DNA of 64,000 nt from Metabacillus schmidteae (GCF_903166545.1 NZ_CAESCH010000001.1:624001-688000); one strand, 5' to 3'; shown: positions 39,635 to 50,724, counted from the stretch's first letter. Notes: a model not told the origin generated them from the sequence alone. A program made the numbers and translations.

Positions 39635-41106
39635 TGGAAATTAATTTACCAACATTAATAGCAATCATTATCTATCTAGTCGGAATGCTATTTGTAGGGA
39701 TTGTAGCAGCTAGAATGACTAGTAATCTATCTGACTATGTCTTAGGTGGCCGACGATTAACAGCGGGTGTTGCTGCATTAAGTGCCGGATCATCAGATAT
39801 GAGTGGCTGGCTAATGCTGGGTTTACCTGGTGCCATGTATGTGAGTGGTATGGGAGGAGCCTGGATTGCAATTGGATTGGCAATCGGTGCATACTTGAAT
39901 TGGCAATTTATTGCAAAACCATTTAGGGTGTACACAGAAGTTGCAAATGATTCAATAACAGTGCCTGATTTTTTTGAGAATCGTTTTCGAGACAATTCAA
40001 AGATTTTAAGAGTCATCTCAGCAATTGTTATTCTAGTATTCTTTACATTCTATACTTCATCAAGTCTTGTCGGTGGAGCAATATTATTAGAAAGCTCATT
40101 TGGCATGGATTATAGATTGGCTTTATGGGTTGGTGCAGCAGTTATCTTATCCTATACATTCTTTGGAGGCTTTTTAGCTGCAAGTTGGACCGACTTTATA
40201 CAAGGTATACTAATGTTTTTAGCACTTATCATTATTCCAATAGTCGTTGTTTATGAACTTGGTGGATGGAATGAAACATTGCAAAAGGTTGGAAACATTG
40301 ATCCATCCTATTTAGACATTACAACAGGTGCAACTTTTATTGGTGTTGTTTCTTTACTGGCTTGGGGTTTAGGATACTTTGGTCAACCGCATATTATCGT
40401 TCGTTTTATGGGAATTAAGTCAACAAAAGAAATACCAAAGGCAAGATTAATTGGTATGACTTGGATGATCGTTTCTCTTTTCGGAGCCATTTTTATTGGG
40501 TTCACCGGTATTGCTTACTTTGCCGATTCACCGCTGGAGAACTCGGAAACAGTCTTTATTATGTTCTCGCAGGTATTATTCAATCCGTGGGTAGCAGGAT
40601 TCTTGCTTGCAGCTATTTTATCAGCGATTATGAGTACAGTTGATTCACAATTACTTGTTTCTTCAAGTGCCTTAGCACAGGACTTCTATAAAGCTATTTT
40701 TAGAAAAGAAGCTAGCCAAAAAGAAGAAATGTTTGTTGGAAGAATTGCCGTATTAGTAATTGCAGTAATTGCTATCTTACTTGGTTACGATCGAGAAAGT
40801 AAAGTTTTAGAACTAGTAAGTTATGCTTGGGCAGGATTTGGAGCAGCATTTGGTCCTGTTATAATCTTGAGCTTGTTCTGGAAGCGTATGACGCGAAATG
40901 GTGCATTAGCAGGAATTATCGTTGGGGCTGTAACAGTTATTGTGTGGAAACAAATAACTGGCGGTATTTTCGACCTGTATGAATTGGCACCTGGTTTTGT
41001 ATTTGCGTGGATCGCCATTATGGTCGTGAGTTTATTAGGAAAGGCGCCTTCAGAAGAAGTTCAAAATGAGTTCGATACGTTTAAAACTGAATTACGAAAG
41101 TCTTAA
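39634..41106 (+). CDS. putP: Sodium/proline symporter (PutP/OpuE type)
   Basis: 490 residues with 12-13 membrane helices, SSF family. Family signature GGRRLTAGVAALSAGSSDMSG near residues 38-58, and the sodium-binding region in helix 8 (LLAAILSAIMSTVDSQLLVSSS). Overall sequence fits proline:Na+ symporters; nutrient (PutP) versus osmoprotective (OpuE) use cannot be told apart here. The position next to yerH resembles B. subtilis opuE. Confidence 0.92.
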   Translation: MEINLPTLIAIIIYLVGMLFVGIVAARMTSNLSDYVLGGRRLTAGVAALSAGSSDMSGWLMLGLPGAMYVSGMGGAWIAIGLAIGAYLNWQFIAKPFRVYTEVANDSITVPDFFENRFRDNSKILRVISAIVILVFFTFYTSSSLVGGAILLESSFGMDYRLALWVGAAVILSYTFFGGFLAASWTDFIQGILMFLALIIIPIVVVYELGGWNETLQKVGNIDPSYLDITTGATFIGVVSLLAWGLGYFGQPHIIVRFMGIKSTKEIPKARLIGMTWMIVSLFGAIFIGFTGIAYFADSPLENSETVFIMFSQVLFNPWVAGFLLAAILSAIMSTVDSQLLVSSSALAQDFYKAIFRKEASQKEEMFVGRIAVLVIAVIAILLGYDRESKVLELVSYAWAGFGAAFGPVIILSLFWKRMTRNGALAGIIVGAVTVIVWKQITGGIFDLYELAPGFVFAWIAIMVVSLLGKAPSEEVQNEFDTFKTELRKS

Positions 41107-41113
41107 TAGCCAT

Positions 41114-41150
41114 AACATCCCCTTTTTAGATTTAGGGGATGTTATTTTTT
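41114..41150 (+). terminator. Terminator after putP
   Basis: AACATCCCC / GGGGATGTT stem followed by eight T. Confidence 0.9.
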
Positions 41151-41268
41151 TTAAGGAAAATCCATCTACTTCCTTTATATCTGGGTGTAAAGCCGAGTTT
41201 TTCTAATAGGCAAAAACTGATTAGCTTCATAGGATATACTATTGAAACGAAAATGGAGGGCATAAAGA

Positions 41269-41649
41269 ATGAATGATCCAATGAAGCAGATCAATGACTT
41301 TTTTCAAAGTCGACCAAAGCGAACATTGCTGGATTCTATTGATGAAGCGTTTAGAAAGTCAAATTCCGCAGCTAATTTTTCTTTGGATGTAAAAGAAACA
41401 AAAAATCACTTTATTATTATTGCTGAACTCCCAGGTGTCCCGAAAGAAGATATTCAAGTTGAATTGCGTGATGATGCTGTGGTCATTACGGTGAAGGAGC
41501 AACGTCACGAAAGCCGAAGAATCAGTGGAGTCAAAAGTGTTTCTCTGCCTCATTATGTACTGAGGCAAAATATGAAGGCTGTGTACAAACATGGGTTACT
41601 TGAGGTTCAGCTAAATAAAAAGAAGCCAAAGAAAATTGAGATTGAGTAG
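41269..41649 (+). CDS. Hsp20/alpha-crystallin family small heat-shock protein
   Basis: 126 residues. The alpha-crystallin domain runs from about residue 36 (NFSLDVKETKNHFIIIAELPGVPKEDIQVEL) to the end, with the conserved GLLEVQL near the C-terminus. N-terminal region short and polar, no transmembrane segment. Likely a holding chaperone or spore-associated Hsp20. Own terminator downstream. Confidence 0.85.
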   Translation: MNDPMKQINDFFQSRPKRTLLDSIDEAFRKSNSAANFSLDVKETKNHFIIIAELPGVPKEDIQVELRDDAVVITVKEQRHESRRISGVKSVSLPHYVLRQNMKAVYKHGLLEVQLNKKKPKKIEIE

Positions 41650-41657
41650 GAGTGGGG

Positions 41658-41683
41658 ACCGCTAGTATAGAGCTAGCGGTTTG
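41658..41683 (+). terminator. Terminator after the Hsp20 gene
   Basis: ACCGCTAG / CTAGCGGT stem followed by TTGTTG; short T run, so moderate. Confidence 0.65.
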
Positions 41684-41685
41684 TT

Positions 41686-41789
41686 GTAGATTTTCGTCGA
41701 ATAATCGATAAATTGAGAAAATCGAAGATAAATAGCTGTAATCGGAGATAAAATAAAATAATCGTAGATAAAATCCTCAGATAAAATCA
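41686..41789 (+). repeat. AATCGAAGATAAA repeat cluster, second copy
   Basis: Opens GTAGATTTTCGTCGAATAATC and carries five imperfect AATCGNAGATAAA motifs; alignable with 13232-13349. Non-coding. Confidence 0.65.
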
Positions 41790-41887
41790 TTTCAATCTGC
41801 TTTTCTCTACAATTGTTGATTAAATATATGTTCATTTGGTATCATCAGAGTATTGTGATTGTACGATTTTGTGGAGGTGAGTGTTAG

Positions 41888-42178
41888 ATGTCTAGAATTT
41901 CAATTGACCAAGTAAAACACGTTGCGAACTTAGCGCGTTTATCTATAACAGAAGAAGATGCTGAGCTTTTTACTAAACAATTAGATGCAATTATTACGTT
42001 TGCAGAGCAATTAAATGAAGTTGATACAGAAAATGTAAAGCCTACTTCACATGTATTAGATATGAAAAATGTGATGAGAGAAGATGTTCCTAAAAAAGGA
42101 TTGGACAATGAAGAAGTTGTCAAAAATGCACCAGATCATGCTGATGGATATATTCGTGTACCATCGATTTTAGAATAA
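41888..42178 (+). CDS. gatC: Asp-tRNA(Asn)/Glu-tRNA(Gln) amidotransferase subunit C
   Basis: 96 residues. Opens [20 protein letters not shown] and ends [10 protein letters not shown], both typical of GatC. It stabilises the GatA-GatB complex that converts Glu-tRNA(Gln) to Gln-tRNA(Gln), needed because Bacillus lacks GlnRS. GTGGAGGTGAG binding site. First of three genes with gaps of 13 bases. Confidence 0.96.
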   Translation: MSRISIDQVKHVANLARLSITEEDAELFTKQLDAIITFAEQLNEVDTENVKPTSHVLDMKNVMREDVPKKGLDNEEVVKNAPDHADGYIRVPSILE

Positions 42179-42191
42179 AGGAGGGACAAGC

Positions 42192-43649
42192 ATGGCATTA
42201 TTTGATCATAAAATATCAGAATTAAAAGAACTTTTACATAAGAAGGAAGTTACCGTTTCTGATTTAGTAGATGAATCCTTCAAACGCATTCAAGCGGTAG
42301 ACGATAAAGTTGGAGCGTTTTTAGCATTAAATGAAGAGCAAGCACGTACATATGCAAAAGAATTAGATGAGGCATTAGATAGCCGTAATGAATTTGGGCT
42401 ATTATTTGGTATGCCGATCGGGGTCAAAGATAATATTGTCACAAAAGGTTTACGTACAACTTGTGCGAGTAAGATTTTAGAAAACTTTGATCCAATTTAT
42501 GATGCTACCGTTGTCAAACATCTTCAAAATGCTGAAGCTGTTACGATCGGGAAATTAAATATGGACGAATTTGCGATGGGTTCATCAACTGAGAACTCCG
42601 GTTTTAAACCGACTCGTAATCCTTGGAATTTAGAGACTGTACCGGGTGGTTCAAGTGGTGGATCTGCTGCTGCTGTTGCTGCTGGTGAAGTTCCTTTTTC
42701 ACTAGGGTCAGATACAGGCGGATCCATTCGTCAGCCGGCTTCCTTCTGTGGAGTTGTTGGATTAAAGCCTACATACGGACGTGTTTCACGTTTTGGATTG
42801 GTTGCCTTTGCGTCCTCTTTAGATCAAATTGGACCAATTACACGTACGGTTGAAGATAATGCTTTCCTATTACAAGCTATCTCGGGTGTAGATGAAATGG
42901 ACTCAACTTCTGCAAATGTGGAAGTACCGGATTTCCTTTCTTCATTAACTGGTGATGTGAAAGGGTTAAAAATTGCTGTACCAAAAGAATACCTTGGTGA
43001 AGGTGTGAATGAAGAAGTAAAGCAGTCTGTTCTTGATGCATTAAAAGTGTTGGAAGGACAAGGAGCAACATGGGAAGAGGTCTCATTACCACACTCTAAA
43101 TATGCTCTTGCAACTTATTATTTATTATCTTCATCTGAAGCTTCTGCAAACCTGTCTCGTTTTGATGGTGTTCGCTACGGCTATCGATCAGATAATGCTG
43201 AAAATCTTATTGAGTTGTACAAGCAAAGTCGTGCTGAGGGCTTCGGTGATGAAGTGAAGCGTCGTATCATGCTTGGAACATTTGCATTAAGCTCCGGGTA
43301 CTATGATGCTTATTATAAAAAGGCACAAAAAGTACGTACATTAATCAAAAAAGACTTTGAAGATGTGTTTGAGAAGTACGATGTCATTATTGGACCGACT
43401 ACACCAACACCTGCCTTTAAAATCGGTGAAAATGTAAAGGATCCATTAACAATGTATGCAAACGATATTTTAACCATCCCAGTTAACCTGGCAGGTGTAC
43501 CGGGGATTTCTGTACCTTGTGGCTTATCAAATGGACTGCCACTTGGATTACAAATTATCGGAAAGCATTTCGACGAAAGCACCATCTACCGTGTTGCCCA
43601 TGCATTTGAGCAAGCAACAGATCATCATAAAGCAAAACCTGAATTGTGA
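42192..43649 (+). CDS. gatA: Glu-tRNA(Gln) amidotransferase subunit A
   Basis: 485 residues, amidase-signature family; releases ammonia from glutamine. Catalytic Lys in [11 protein letters not shown] (near 79), cis-Ser and nucleophile Ser in [14 protein letters not shown] and [14 protein letters not shown] (near 154 and 178). Length equals B. subtilis GatA. Binding site AAGGAGGG. Confidence 0.97.
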   Translation: MALFDHKISELKELLHKKEVTVSDLVDESFKRIQAVDDKVGAFLALNEEQARTYAKELDEALDSRNEFGLLFGMPIGVKDNIVTKGLRTTCASKILENFDPIYDATVVKHLQNAEAVTIGKLNMDEFAMGSSTENSGFKPTRNPWNLETVPGGSSGGSAAAVAAGEVPFSLGSDTGGSIRQPASFCGVVGLKPTYGRVSRFGLVAFASSLDQIGPITRTVEDNAFLLQAISGVDEMDSTSANVEVPDFLSSLTGDVKGLKIAVPKEYLGEGVNEEVKQSVLDALKVLEGQGATWEEVSLPHSKYALATYYLLSSSEASANLSRFDGVRYGYRSDNAENLIELYKQSRAEGFGDEVKRRIMLGTFALSSGYYDAYYKKAQKVRTLIKKDFEDVFEKYDVIIGPTTPTPAFKIGENVKDPLTMYANDILTIPVNLAGVPGISVPCGLSNGLPLGLQIIGKHFDESTIYRVAHAFEQATDHHKAKPEL

Positions 43650-43662
43650 GGGGTGAAAAACA

Positions 43663-45093
43663 ATGGAATATGAAACGGTCATAGGACTTGAAGTCCATGT
43701 TGAGTTAAAAACAGAATCAAAAATCTTTTCAAGTGCACCAAACCACTTTGGAGCAGAACCGAACACAAATACAACTGTAGTTGAGCTTGGCTATCCGGGT
43801 GTATTACCTGTATTGAATAAAAAAGTCGTTGATTTTGCGATGAAAGCATGTATGGCCTTGAACTGTGAAGTGGCAACTGAAACAAAATTTGATCGTAAAA
43901 ACTACTTTTATCCTGATAATCCGAAAGCATACCAGATTTCTCAATTTGATAAACCTATTGGAGAAAATGGCTGGATTGATATTGAAGTGAACGGTGAAAC
44001 AAAACGTATCGGCATCACACGTATTCATATGGAAGAGGATGCAGGTAAATTAATTCATTCAAATGACGGTTACTCTTTAGTGGACTTAAACCGTCAAGGT
44101 ACACCTCTAATTGAAATCGTATCTGAGCCGGATATCCGTACACCTGAAGAAGCTTATGCTTATTTAGAAAAACTTAAAGCGATCATCCAATATACTGAGG
44201 TATCAGATTGCAAAATGGAAGAAGGCTCACTGCGTTGTGATGCGAACATCTCTTTACGTCCTGTAGGACAAGAAGAGTTCGGAACTAAAACAGAGCTTAA
44301 AAACTTAAACTCTTTTGCATTTGTTCAAAAGGGACTGGAATATGAGGAAAAACGTCAGGAAAAAGTTCTTCGTTCCGGTGGAGTGATTGACCAGGAAACT
44401 CGTCGCTATGACGAAGCAACGAAGAAAACGATTCTTATGCGTGTGAAAGAAGGATCTGATGATTACCGTTACTTCCCTGAGCCGGACCTTGTTGAGCTTT
44501 ATATTGATGATGAATGGAAAGATAGAATTCGCGAGTCAATTCCAGAGCTTCCTGATGCACGCCGCAAACGATATATTGATGAGCTTGGATTACCGGCGTA
44601 CGATGCTCAGGTATTGACGATGACGAAGGAAATGTCTGATTTCTTTGAAGCTACCCTTACAGCAGGTGCCGAAGCAAAACAAGCTTCTAACTGGATTATG
44701 GGTGAGGTTTCTGCATATCTGAATGCCGAAGGAAAAGAGCTAAGTGATGTCGCTCTCACTGCAGAAGGTTTAGCAGGGATGATTAAGCTTATTGAAAAAG
44801 GAACAATTTCTTCAAAAATTGCGAAGCAAGTATTCAAAGAGCTTATCGAAAATGGTGGAGATCCTGAAAAAATTGTAAAAGAAAAGGGCTTAGTTCAAAT
44901 TTCAGATGATGAAACATTACGTAAATTTGTTAACGAAGCAATCGATGCAAATCCACAATCTGTAGATGACTTCAAGAATGGTAAACAAAAAGCAATTGGC
45001 TTCTTAGTTGGTCAAATTATGAAGGCGACAAAAGGACAAGCAAATCCACCGATGGTGAACAAGCTGTTGATGGAAGAGATTCAGAAAAGATAA
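43663..45093 (+). CDS. gatB: Glu-tRNA(Gln) amidotransferase subunit B
   Basis: 476 residues. Binds the misacylated tRNA and phosphorylates it. Opens [36 protein letters not shown] and CDANISLRP are family motifs. The C-terminal tail domain (YqeY-like) ends [13 protein letters not shown]. Last gene of gatCAB, followed by a strong terminator. Confidence 0.97.
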   Translation: MEYETVIGLEVHVELKTESKIFSSAPNHFGAEPNTNTTVVELGYPGVLPVLNKKVVDFAMKACMALNCEVATETKFDRKNYFYPDNPKAYQISQFDKPIGENGWIDIEVNGETKRIGITRIHMEEDAGKLIHSNDGYSLVDLNRQGTPLIEIVSEPDIRTPEEAYAYLEKLKAIIQYTEVSDCKMEEGSLRCDANISLRPVGQEEFGTKTELKNLNSFAFVQKGLEYEEKRQEKVLRSGGVIDQETRRYDEATKKTILMRVKEGSDDYRYFPEPDLVELYIDDEWKDRIRESIPELPDARRKRYIDELGLPAYDAQVLTMTKEMSDFFEATLTAGAEAKQASNWIMGEVSAYLNAEGKELSDVALTAEGLAGMIKLIEKGTISSKIAKQVFKELIENGGDPEKIVKEKGLVQISDDETLRKFVNEAIDANPQSVDDFKNGKQKAIGFLVGQIMKATKGQANPPMVNKLLMEEIQKR

Positions 45094-45101
45094 AAGTAAA
45101 T

Positions 45102-45136
45102 AAAGAGAGATCTACTCAGTTTGTAGATCTCTCTTT
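45102..45136. terminator. Bidirectional terminator between gatB and the ATPase gene
   Basis: AAAGAGAGATCTAC / GTAGATCTCTCTTT stem: A-rich on one side, T-rich on the other, so it can serve both converging genes. Confidence 0.9.
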
Positions 45137-45918
45137 TACATGGTGTCATGTTGTAATAAATGATGAATAAGACGATCTTTGTCATCAAAGAACTGTTTCA
45201 TCAATTGATAATGATTTGTATCCTCTAGTTTTGTTTCATGGATTCCGTCTTCTGTTAACTCATAGATTTTTGCTGAAGGATAAGCCATAATTATTGGTGA
45301 ATGAGTTGCGATAATAAATTGTGAATTCTCATGAACAAGTTCATCAATTCTAGATAGCATTGACAGCTGACGTAGTGGTGAAAGAGCCGCCTCAGGTTCA
45401 TCTAATAAATAAATGCCATGTCCACGAAACCTGTTCTTAATGGCAGCAAAAAAAGACTCACCATGTGATTGTTCATGTAAGGATACTCCGCCAAATCCAT
45501 CAATGACCCGAGGACCTCTACCTTCCTTGTCCAATTCTTCAATATTTGATGCAACATTATAAAAGCTTTCAGCTCTTAAGAAGAATCCATCCTTAGGCCT
45601 AATGGTTCCTTTAATTAGTCTCAGGTATTGATCAAGGTTTGAGTGTGAATCATAAGTGGAAAATGCAAAATTAAGTGAACCGCCTTCAGGATTAAACCCT
45701 ATTGCAAGTGCGATAGCTTCTAATAATGTCGACTTACCCATTCCGTTTTCTCCAACCAGAAACGTAACATTTGGATGAAGAGATAATTCATCAAGAAACT
45801 TTATACTTGGCAGATTAAACGGATATTGGTGAAAAGAAGGAACAGAATCTCTTAATAGCTGAATACGCCTAAAGTATTGGTCATTCAACTCATCCATATG
45901 AATACCTGCTTTCTTCAT
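45136..45918 (-). CDS. AAA family ATPase, ABC/RecF-like stand-alone
   Basis: 260 residues (253 if the start is ATG 45897, which has a weak GCAGGT upstream; the first ATG has none). Walker A VGENGMGKSTLLEAI near residue 55, a signature-like LHEQSHGES near 158, Walker B GIYLLDEPEAALSP near 182, and the H-loop FIIATHSPIIM. No coiled-coil insert, so not an SMC protein; belongs to the small predicted ATP-binding group of OLD/RecF-like ATPases. No partner nuclease (TOPRIM) is next to it. Role unknown. Confidence 0.8.
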   Translation of the reverse strand: MKKAGIHMDELNDQYFRRIQLLRDSVPSFHQYPFNLPSIKFLDELSLHPNVTFLVGENGMGKSTLLEAIALAIGFNPEGGSLNFAFSTYDSHSNLDQYLRLIKGTIRPKDGFFLRAESFYNVASNIEELDKEGRGPRVIDGFGGVSLHEQSHGESFFAAIKNRFRGHGIYLLDEPEAALSPLRQLSMLSRIDELVHENSQFIIATHSPIIMAYPSAKIYELTEDGIHETKLEDTNHYQLMKQFFDDKDRLIHHLLQHDTM

Positions 45919-46132
45919 GATTTGCTAATAATTGTAACAAAAATGCGAACGTGTTCATACTTTGCTGCATAGAAAATGTCATGAAAAACTTTACTTTTAT
46001 TATAAAACATGGTGATAATGGTAGTTGGGTTAAAATGTTTTGTACCCATCAAATTGGGAGACAATGATAGTAGCATTAAAATTATATTAATTAAGACGTA
46101 AATGTCATTTCATTAATAATAGGATGATGAGT

Positions 46133-47044
46133 ATGAAAAGAGCTAGAATTATTTATAATCCAACCTCAGGACGTGAGCTTTTTAAAAAGAATCTTCCCGA
46201 GGTACTGCAAAAATTTGAACAAGCTGGCTATGAAACCTCCTGCCATGCCACAACCTGTGAGGGAGATGCTACAAAGGCGGCGATAGCAGCATGTGAACGT
46301 GACTTTGATTTGATTGTTGCAGCCGGTGGAGATGGAACGATCAATGAGGTTGTGAATGGTATGGCTGAACAAGTAAATCGTCCAACACTTGCGGTTATTC
46401 CTGTAGGAACAACAAATGATTTTGCAAGAGCAATTGGGATTCCATTAAATAATGTAGTACAAGCAGTTGAAGTCATACTAGCCGGAAAGGCGAAAAAGAT
46501 CGATATTGGAAAAGTGAATGATCATTACTTTATCAATATTGCTGGTGGTGGTCGCCTAACAGAGCTTACCTATGAGGTACCAAGTAAGCTTAAAACGATG
46601 GTAGGCCAGCTCGCTTATTATTTAAAAGGGATGGAGATGCTTCCGTCTATTCGTCCCACCGAGGTGGAAATTGAATATGATGGTAAGCTTTATCAAGGAG
46701 AAATTATGTTATTTTTAGTTTCTCTTACAAACTCAGTTGGCGGCTTCGAAAAGCTTGCACCTGATTCAAGATTAGATGACGGAATGTTTGATTTATTAAT
46801 TTTAAAAAAGACCAACTTGGCAGAATTTATTCGAATCGCAAGTCTTGCATTAAGAGGCGAGCATATTAATGATGAGCATCTTATCTATACTAAGGCAAAC
46901 CGAGTTAAGGTTCATACGAAAGATAAAATGCAATTGAATTTAGATGGTGAATACGGTGGTTTGTTGCCTGGCGAATTTGTTAATATGTATCAGCACATCG
47001 ATATCATTATGTCAGCTGAAAAAGTAAAGCAGATGGAAGAATAA
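46133..47044 (+). CDS. dgkB: Diacylglycerol kinase, soluble
   Basis: 303 residues, equal to B. subtilis DgkB (YerQ). Phosphorylates diacylglycerol from lipoteichoic acid turnover to phosphatidic acid. Opens MKRARIIYNPTSGRELFKK; the nucleotide motif AAGGDGTINEVVNG lies near residue 65 and GTTNDFARAIG near 90. ATG 46133 follows AGGATGATG; the two earlier ATGs are inside that site. Confidence 0.95.
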   Translation: MKRARIIYNPTSGRELFKKNLPEVLQKFEQAGYETSCHATTCEGDATKAAIAACERDFDLIVAAGGDGTINEVVNGMAEQVNRPTLAVIPVGTTNDFARAIGIPLNNVVQAVEVILAGKAKKIDIGKVNDHYFINIAGGGRLTELTYEVPSKLKTMVGQLAYYLKGMEMLPSIRPTEVEIEYDGKLYQGEIMLFLVSLTNSVGGFEKLAPDSRLDDGMFDLLILKKTNLAEFIRIASLALRGEHINDEHLIYTKANRVKVHTKDKMQLNLDGEYGGLLPGEFVNMYQHIDIIMSAEKVKQMEE

Positions 47045-47046
47045 GA

Positions 47047-47077
47047 AACTTGGCATGAGGTAACAGCCAGGTTTTTT
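47047..47077 (+). terminator. Terminator after dgkB
   Basis: AACTTGGC / GCCAGGTT stem followed by six T. Confidence 0.8.
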
Positions 47078-47134
47078 ACTTTCACTAGCCTATGGTAAAA
47101 TAACCAACATTAATGTACGTAAAGGAAGAACTAC

Positions 47135-48523
47135 ATGTCAAAAATTCAAGTACCTGTTGCGAAAAATGAATATTACGATGTTACCTTTGAGGATTTAACA
47201 CATGAAGGCGCAGGCGTAGCCAAAGTTGACGGCTTTCCCATCTTTGTTGAAAATGCTCTTCCGGATGAACGAGCGAAAATAAAGGTTATTAAGGTGAAAA
47301 AAGGCTTTGCCTTCGGTCGACTAATTGAGATTTATGAACAAAGTAAAAACCGGATTAATGCACCTTGTCCAATTTATTCACAATGTGGCGGATGTCAGAT
47401 TCAGCATCTAAGTTATGAAGGACAACTCGACTTCAAGAAAAAGCAAGTAGAGCAGGTTCTAACCAGAATTGGAAAGCTGGATTTAACAAAAGTTACCGTA
47501 CATCCTACATTAGGAATGAGTGATCCCTGGAACTACCGAAATAAAGCACAGGTCCCAGTCGGAGAACGTGAAGGAGGGCTTGTTGCAGGATTCTATCAGA
47601 AAAGAAGCCATGACATTATCGATATGGAAAGATGTCTCATTCAACAAGCTGAAAACGATGATGTTGTACAAGCAGTAAAGAAAATATGTGAAACTTATGG
47701 AATCCGTGCTTATAACGAAGAAAAGCACAAAGGCTGGCTGCGTCATATCATGGTCCGCTATGGCCTTGTTACAAAGGAAATTATGGTTGTATTTGTTACA
47801 AAAACATCAGATTTCCCTCATAAGGATGACATCATAAAAGAAATGACAAATCAATTACCTCAAGTTAAATCAATCGTGCAAAACATCAATAATAAACGAA
47901 CGAATGTTATTTTTGGTGATGAGACAAAGGTGTTGTGGGGAGAAGAATATATATACGATAAAATCGGTGATGTGAAATTCGCGATCTCTGCTCGATCTTT
48001 TTATCAAGTAAACCCTGAACAAACAAAAGTCTTATATGACAAAGCACTTGAATATGCAGGTCTATCCGGTGAAGAATCTGTCATCGATGCATACTGTGGA
48101 ATTGGGACAATTTCGTTGTTTTTAGCTCAAAAAGCTAAGCGGGTTTTTGGTGTCGAAATCGTACCTGAAGCAATTGAAGATGCGAAACGAAATGCTGAAC
48201 TGAATGCAATAACCAATGCTGAGTTTGCTGTTGGTGAAGCGGAGGTTGTTATTCCTGAGTGGTACAAGCAAGGAAATAAGGCAGATGTCATTGTAGTTGA
48301 TCCTCCTCGTAAGGGCTGTGATGAAGCACTGCTGAAGACTATTTTAGATATGAAGCCAAAGCGTGTGGTTTATGTGTCTTGTAATCCCGGGACGTTGGCA
48401 AGGGATTTGCAGGTGCTTGAGTTAGGTGGATATAAGACTGTTGAGGTACAGCCGGTGGATATGTTTCCGCATACGACACATGTGGAGTGTGTAGCACAAC
48501 TCAATTTGAACGTGTCTTTTTAA
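47135..48523 (+). CDS. rlmCD: 23S rRNA uracil-C5 methyltransferase
   Basis: 462 residues, TrmA family; B. subtilis RlmCD (YefA) methylates U747 and U1939. N-terminal TRAM domain (residues about 10-65), Fe-S Cys cluster [11 protein letters not shown] near 80-90, SAM motif [16 protein letters not shown] near 310, [12 protein letters not shown] near 390, and catalytic Cys in [13 protein letters not shown] near 425. The C-terminus reads [14 protein letters not shown]. No terminator follows; a remnant of this gene end recurs at about 56770, suggesting DNA was inserted at its 3' end. Confidence 0.94.
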   Translation: MSKIQVPVAKNEYYDVTFEDLTHEGAGVAKVDGFPIFVENALPDERAKIKVIKVKKGFAFGRLIEIYEQSKNRINAPCPIYSQCGGCQIQHLSYEGQLDFKKKQVEQVLTRIGKLDLTKVTVHPTLGMSDPWNYRNKAQVPVGEREGGLVAGFYQKRSHDIIDMERCLIQQAENDDVVQAVKKICETYGIRAYNEEKHKGWLRHIMVRYGLVTKEIMVVFVTKTSDFPHKDDIIKEMTNQLPQVKSIVQNINNKRTNVIFGDETKVLWGEEYIYDKIGDVKFAISARSFYQVNPEQTKVLYDKALEYAGLSGEESVIDAYCGIGTISLFLAQKAKRVFGVEIVPEAIEDAKRNAELNAITNAEFAVGEAEVVIPEWYKQGNKADVIVVDPPRKGCDEALLKTILDMKPKRVVYVSCNPGTLARDLQVLELGGYKTVEVQPVDMFPHTTHVECVAQLNLNVSF

Positions 48524-48540
48524 ACTAAACCCCTGACAAT

Positions 48541-48635
48541 GAAAATAAACATATCCGATTAAGACCCCGATTTCGTGAAAATAAACATATCCGATTAAGA
48601 CCCCGATTTCGTGAAAATAAACATTTCCGATTTTA
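48541..48635 (+). repeat. 36-bp tandem repeat, 2.6 copies
   Basis: Two exact 36-base units beginning GAAAATAAACATATCCGATT (48541-48576 and 48577-48612) and a partial third. No spacers between units. Confidence 0.9.
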
Positions 48636-48653
48636 GTGTCTTTTTCATGCTCA

Positions 48654-48886
48654 TCCCTTGTCTTGTCTCGGTTTTCTCGTGTTTCCATTACGCAACATTC
48701 TCGGAAAACTTTATTTTAAAACAAAAAAAGGTGAAAAAACATGCATATTAGAGGGAAGAAATTGAGTGTTTTCGAATCAAAAATCCTTCAAAATGAGGGT
48801 TCGATCGGAAAACTTTTTTAAACTCGAACGGTGGAATGGGGATTGATGGGGAAGGGAAAAGTTATGTTTATATTAATTGTACAGAA
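48654..48886 (+). repeat. 233-bp direct repeat, left copy
   Basis: From CCCTTGTCTTGTCTCGG to ATTGTACAGAA. Recurs with about nine-tenths identity at 53584-53817, in the same orientation. No protein frame is conserved between copies. Function unknown; the pair brackets 4.7 kb holding the IS21 element and the ntdR/ntdB-like genes. Confidence 0.85.
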
Positions 48887-49149
48887 AGTGTCTAATTAAA
48901 AAGTAAATCACCTAATCTAAATAAAGTTTTATTGTTTATATAGAGAGTGTCTAATTTAATATAAACTCTTGCTCGTTACGAAGACAGCCAGAAAATAATA
49001 TGTATGTAAAGGTTTAACGATCTCAATTAAATAAGAAATCAGGCTGGATCATAAACGGTCCAGTTTTTATCAATTGTTCAATCACTTCGACCCCGCATGT
49101 CAGTAGGGACGCAAGCAAATTCCCCTCTCTTCCTAGATGCCTCCCTAAT
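48887..49149 (+). other. Gene-free stretch with an orphan terminator
   Basis: Contains AGTGTCTAATT twice (about 48887 and 48946) and a hairpin CTGGA / TCCAG followed by five T at about 49043-49068. This looks like the tail of a lost gene. No coding frame that I can support. Confidence 0.5.
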
Positions 49150-49299
49150 GTTTATTGCAAAATAGAAGTGCAGACCTTTGCAACAGAAAAATGCAGAGTC
49201 CTGCACTTATTTTAATAAGGGCATAAAAAAAGACTTGCCAGTCACCCCAAGTCCCTCTAATGTAATGGTGTCGAATCAATACATGGAGGTTACGGAAGG

Positions 49300-50724
49300 A
49301 TGCTAGCAATGTCTGATATTAATTGTATCAAAAATTTAAGAAACAACAAAGGACTATCAATCTCCCAAATACAGAAAATAGTGGGAGTTAACTGGCGTAC
49401 TGCAAAGAAATACGCTGATGATGACCAGATTCCTAAAGAAACCCTCAAAGCTAGAAAAGGAATGATGTATGAGGAAAAATGGGGAGAAATGGTTGCCGAT
49501 TGGTTGTTCGAAGATCAAAGATTAAAAAGAAAATCTAGAAGGACAAATAAAGAGTTACATAACGAATTGATTAAATATGGATTTACTGGCTCATATAGAA
49601 CTGTATGCAATTTTGTAAAAGAGTGGAAAAGCAGTCATCAAGAAGAACGTGATAAAGGACATGAAAGATTAGCGCACCCTCCGGGTGAAGCACAAGTGGA
49701 TTTTGGAGTAATGGAAGCTGTTCAAGATGGGGATCTAGTAGATGTTCGAGCATTGATCATGTCTATGCCTTATAGCAACGCAGGCTTTGCAATACCTCTT
49801 CCATCTGAGAATCAAGAATGTTTTTTGCATGGATTGCAGGAACTGTTCATTCAAGCTGGTGGAGTGCCAAAGTCATTAAGAATTGACAACCTTACACCTG
49901 CAGTAAAACAAACCCGATCAAAAATGGAAGAGGCAAAACTAACAGATGAATTTATGCAATTTCAGAACCATTATGGCTTTGAAGTTCAAGTTTGTAATCC
50001 TAGAAGTGGCCATGAGAAAGGAAATGTAGAAAATAAGGTGGGCTATATTCGATATAACTTTTTCACTAAGGCACCTGTGATGAAAAGCTTTGAAGATCTA
50101 ACCTTACAGTTAAAGGAAAAACTGGAGGAAGATCGTAAGAGGCTGCATTATGAGAAAGAAGTTCTAATCCAAGAGTTATGGGAGCAAGAGACCAAGTACT
50201 TACTAGCTTTGCCTGAGAAGGAATATCCAGTATTCAAAAAAGACCTGGCAAAGGTAAATAAGTACAATGAAGTGAAAATTGACAATTCCCTTATACATGT
50301 GCCACGTGCATTTAACTATAGCCAATTGCACCTACTCCTTAGCTGGGATCAATTTAAAGTTGTTTCACCAGACGGTGAAATTCTGTTGGAGGACTTCCGT
50401 CCTTATATGAACAAGCGAAAAGCACTCCCGTGGTTATCTATTATAAAAACATGGATCTATAAACCAAGGGTTCTAAACTATTCTCGATATTGTGACTACC
50501 TTCCGGGAAGAGTAAAGGAGTTTCTACTAACGGACAATTTGCTCATTCGGCGAAAACGTTTAGAGGCCCTCTCTACACTCTTAGTTACATATGATATGAA
50601 ACGAATTAATGAAGAGTTTTATGACTTAATTGAGAAAGATCGTTTAAATGGCGATATCAATCCTTATGAAGTGGATTGGAACCAATATGATGCCCTCACT
50701 CCAATTGAGGAGGCCAGCAAATGA
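49300..50724 (+). CDS. istA: IS21-family transposase
   Basis: 474 residues (471 if ATG 49309 is used; GGAGG at 49285 fits the first, GGAAGG at 49294 the second). N-terminal helix-turn-helix (KGLSISQIQKIVGVNWRTAKKY), then an rve-type DDE integrase core: AQVDFGVM (first Asp, near 135), SLRIDNLTPAV (second Asp, near 190), KGNVENKVGY (Glu, near 240). Cuts and joins IS ends together with IstB. Stop overlaps istB as ATGA. Confidence 0.95.
   Translation: MLAMSDINCIKNLRNNKGLSISQIQKIVGVNWRTAKKYADDDQIPKETLKARKGMMYEEKWGEMVADWLFEDQRLKRKSRRTNKELHNELIKYGFTGSYRTVCNFVKEWKSSHQEERDKGHERLAHPPGEAQVDFGVMEAVQDGDLVDVRALIMSMPYSNAGFAIPLPSENQECFLHGLQELFIQAGGVPKSLRIDNLTPAVKQTRSKMEEAKLTDEFMQFQNHYGFEVQVCNPRSGHEKGNVENKVGYIRYNFFTKAPVMKSFEDLTLQLKEKLEEDRKRLHYEKEVLIQELWEQETKYLLALPEKEYPVFKKDLAKVNKYNEVKIDNSLIHVPRAFNYSQLHLLLSWDQFKVVSPDGEILLEDFRPYMNKRKALPWLSIIKTWIYKPRVLNYSRYCDYLPGRVKEFLLTDNLLIRRKRLEALSTLLVTYDMKRINEEFYDLIEKDRLNGDINPYEVDWNQYDALTPIEEASK

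Noticed and set aside
48541..48635. Possible CRISPR array
   Set aside because: The 36-base units are directly adjacent, with no spacers, and there are no cas genes nearby.
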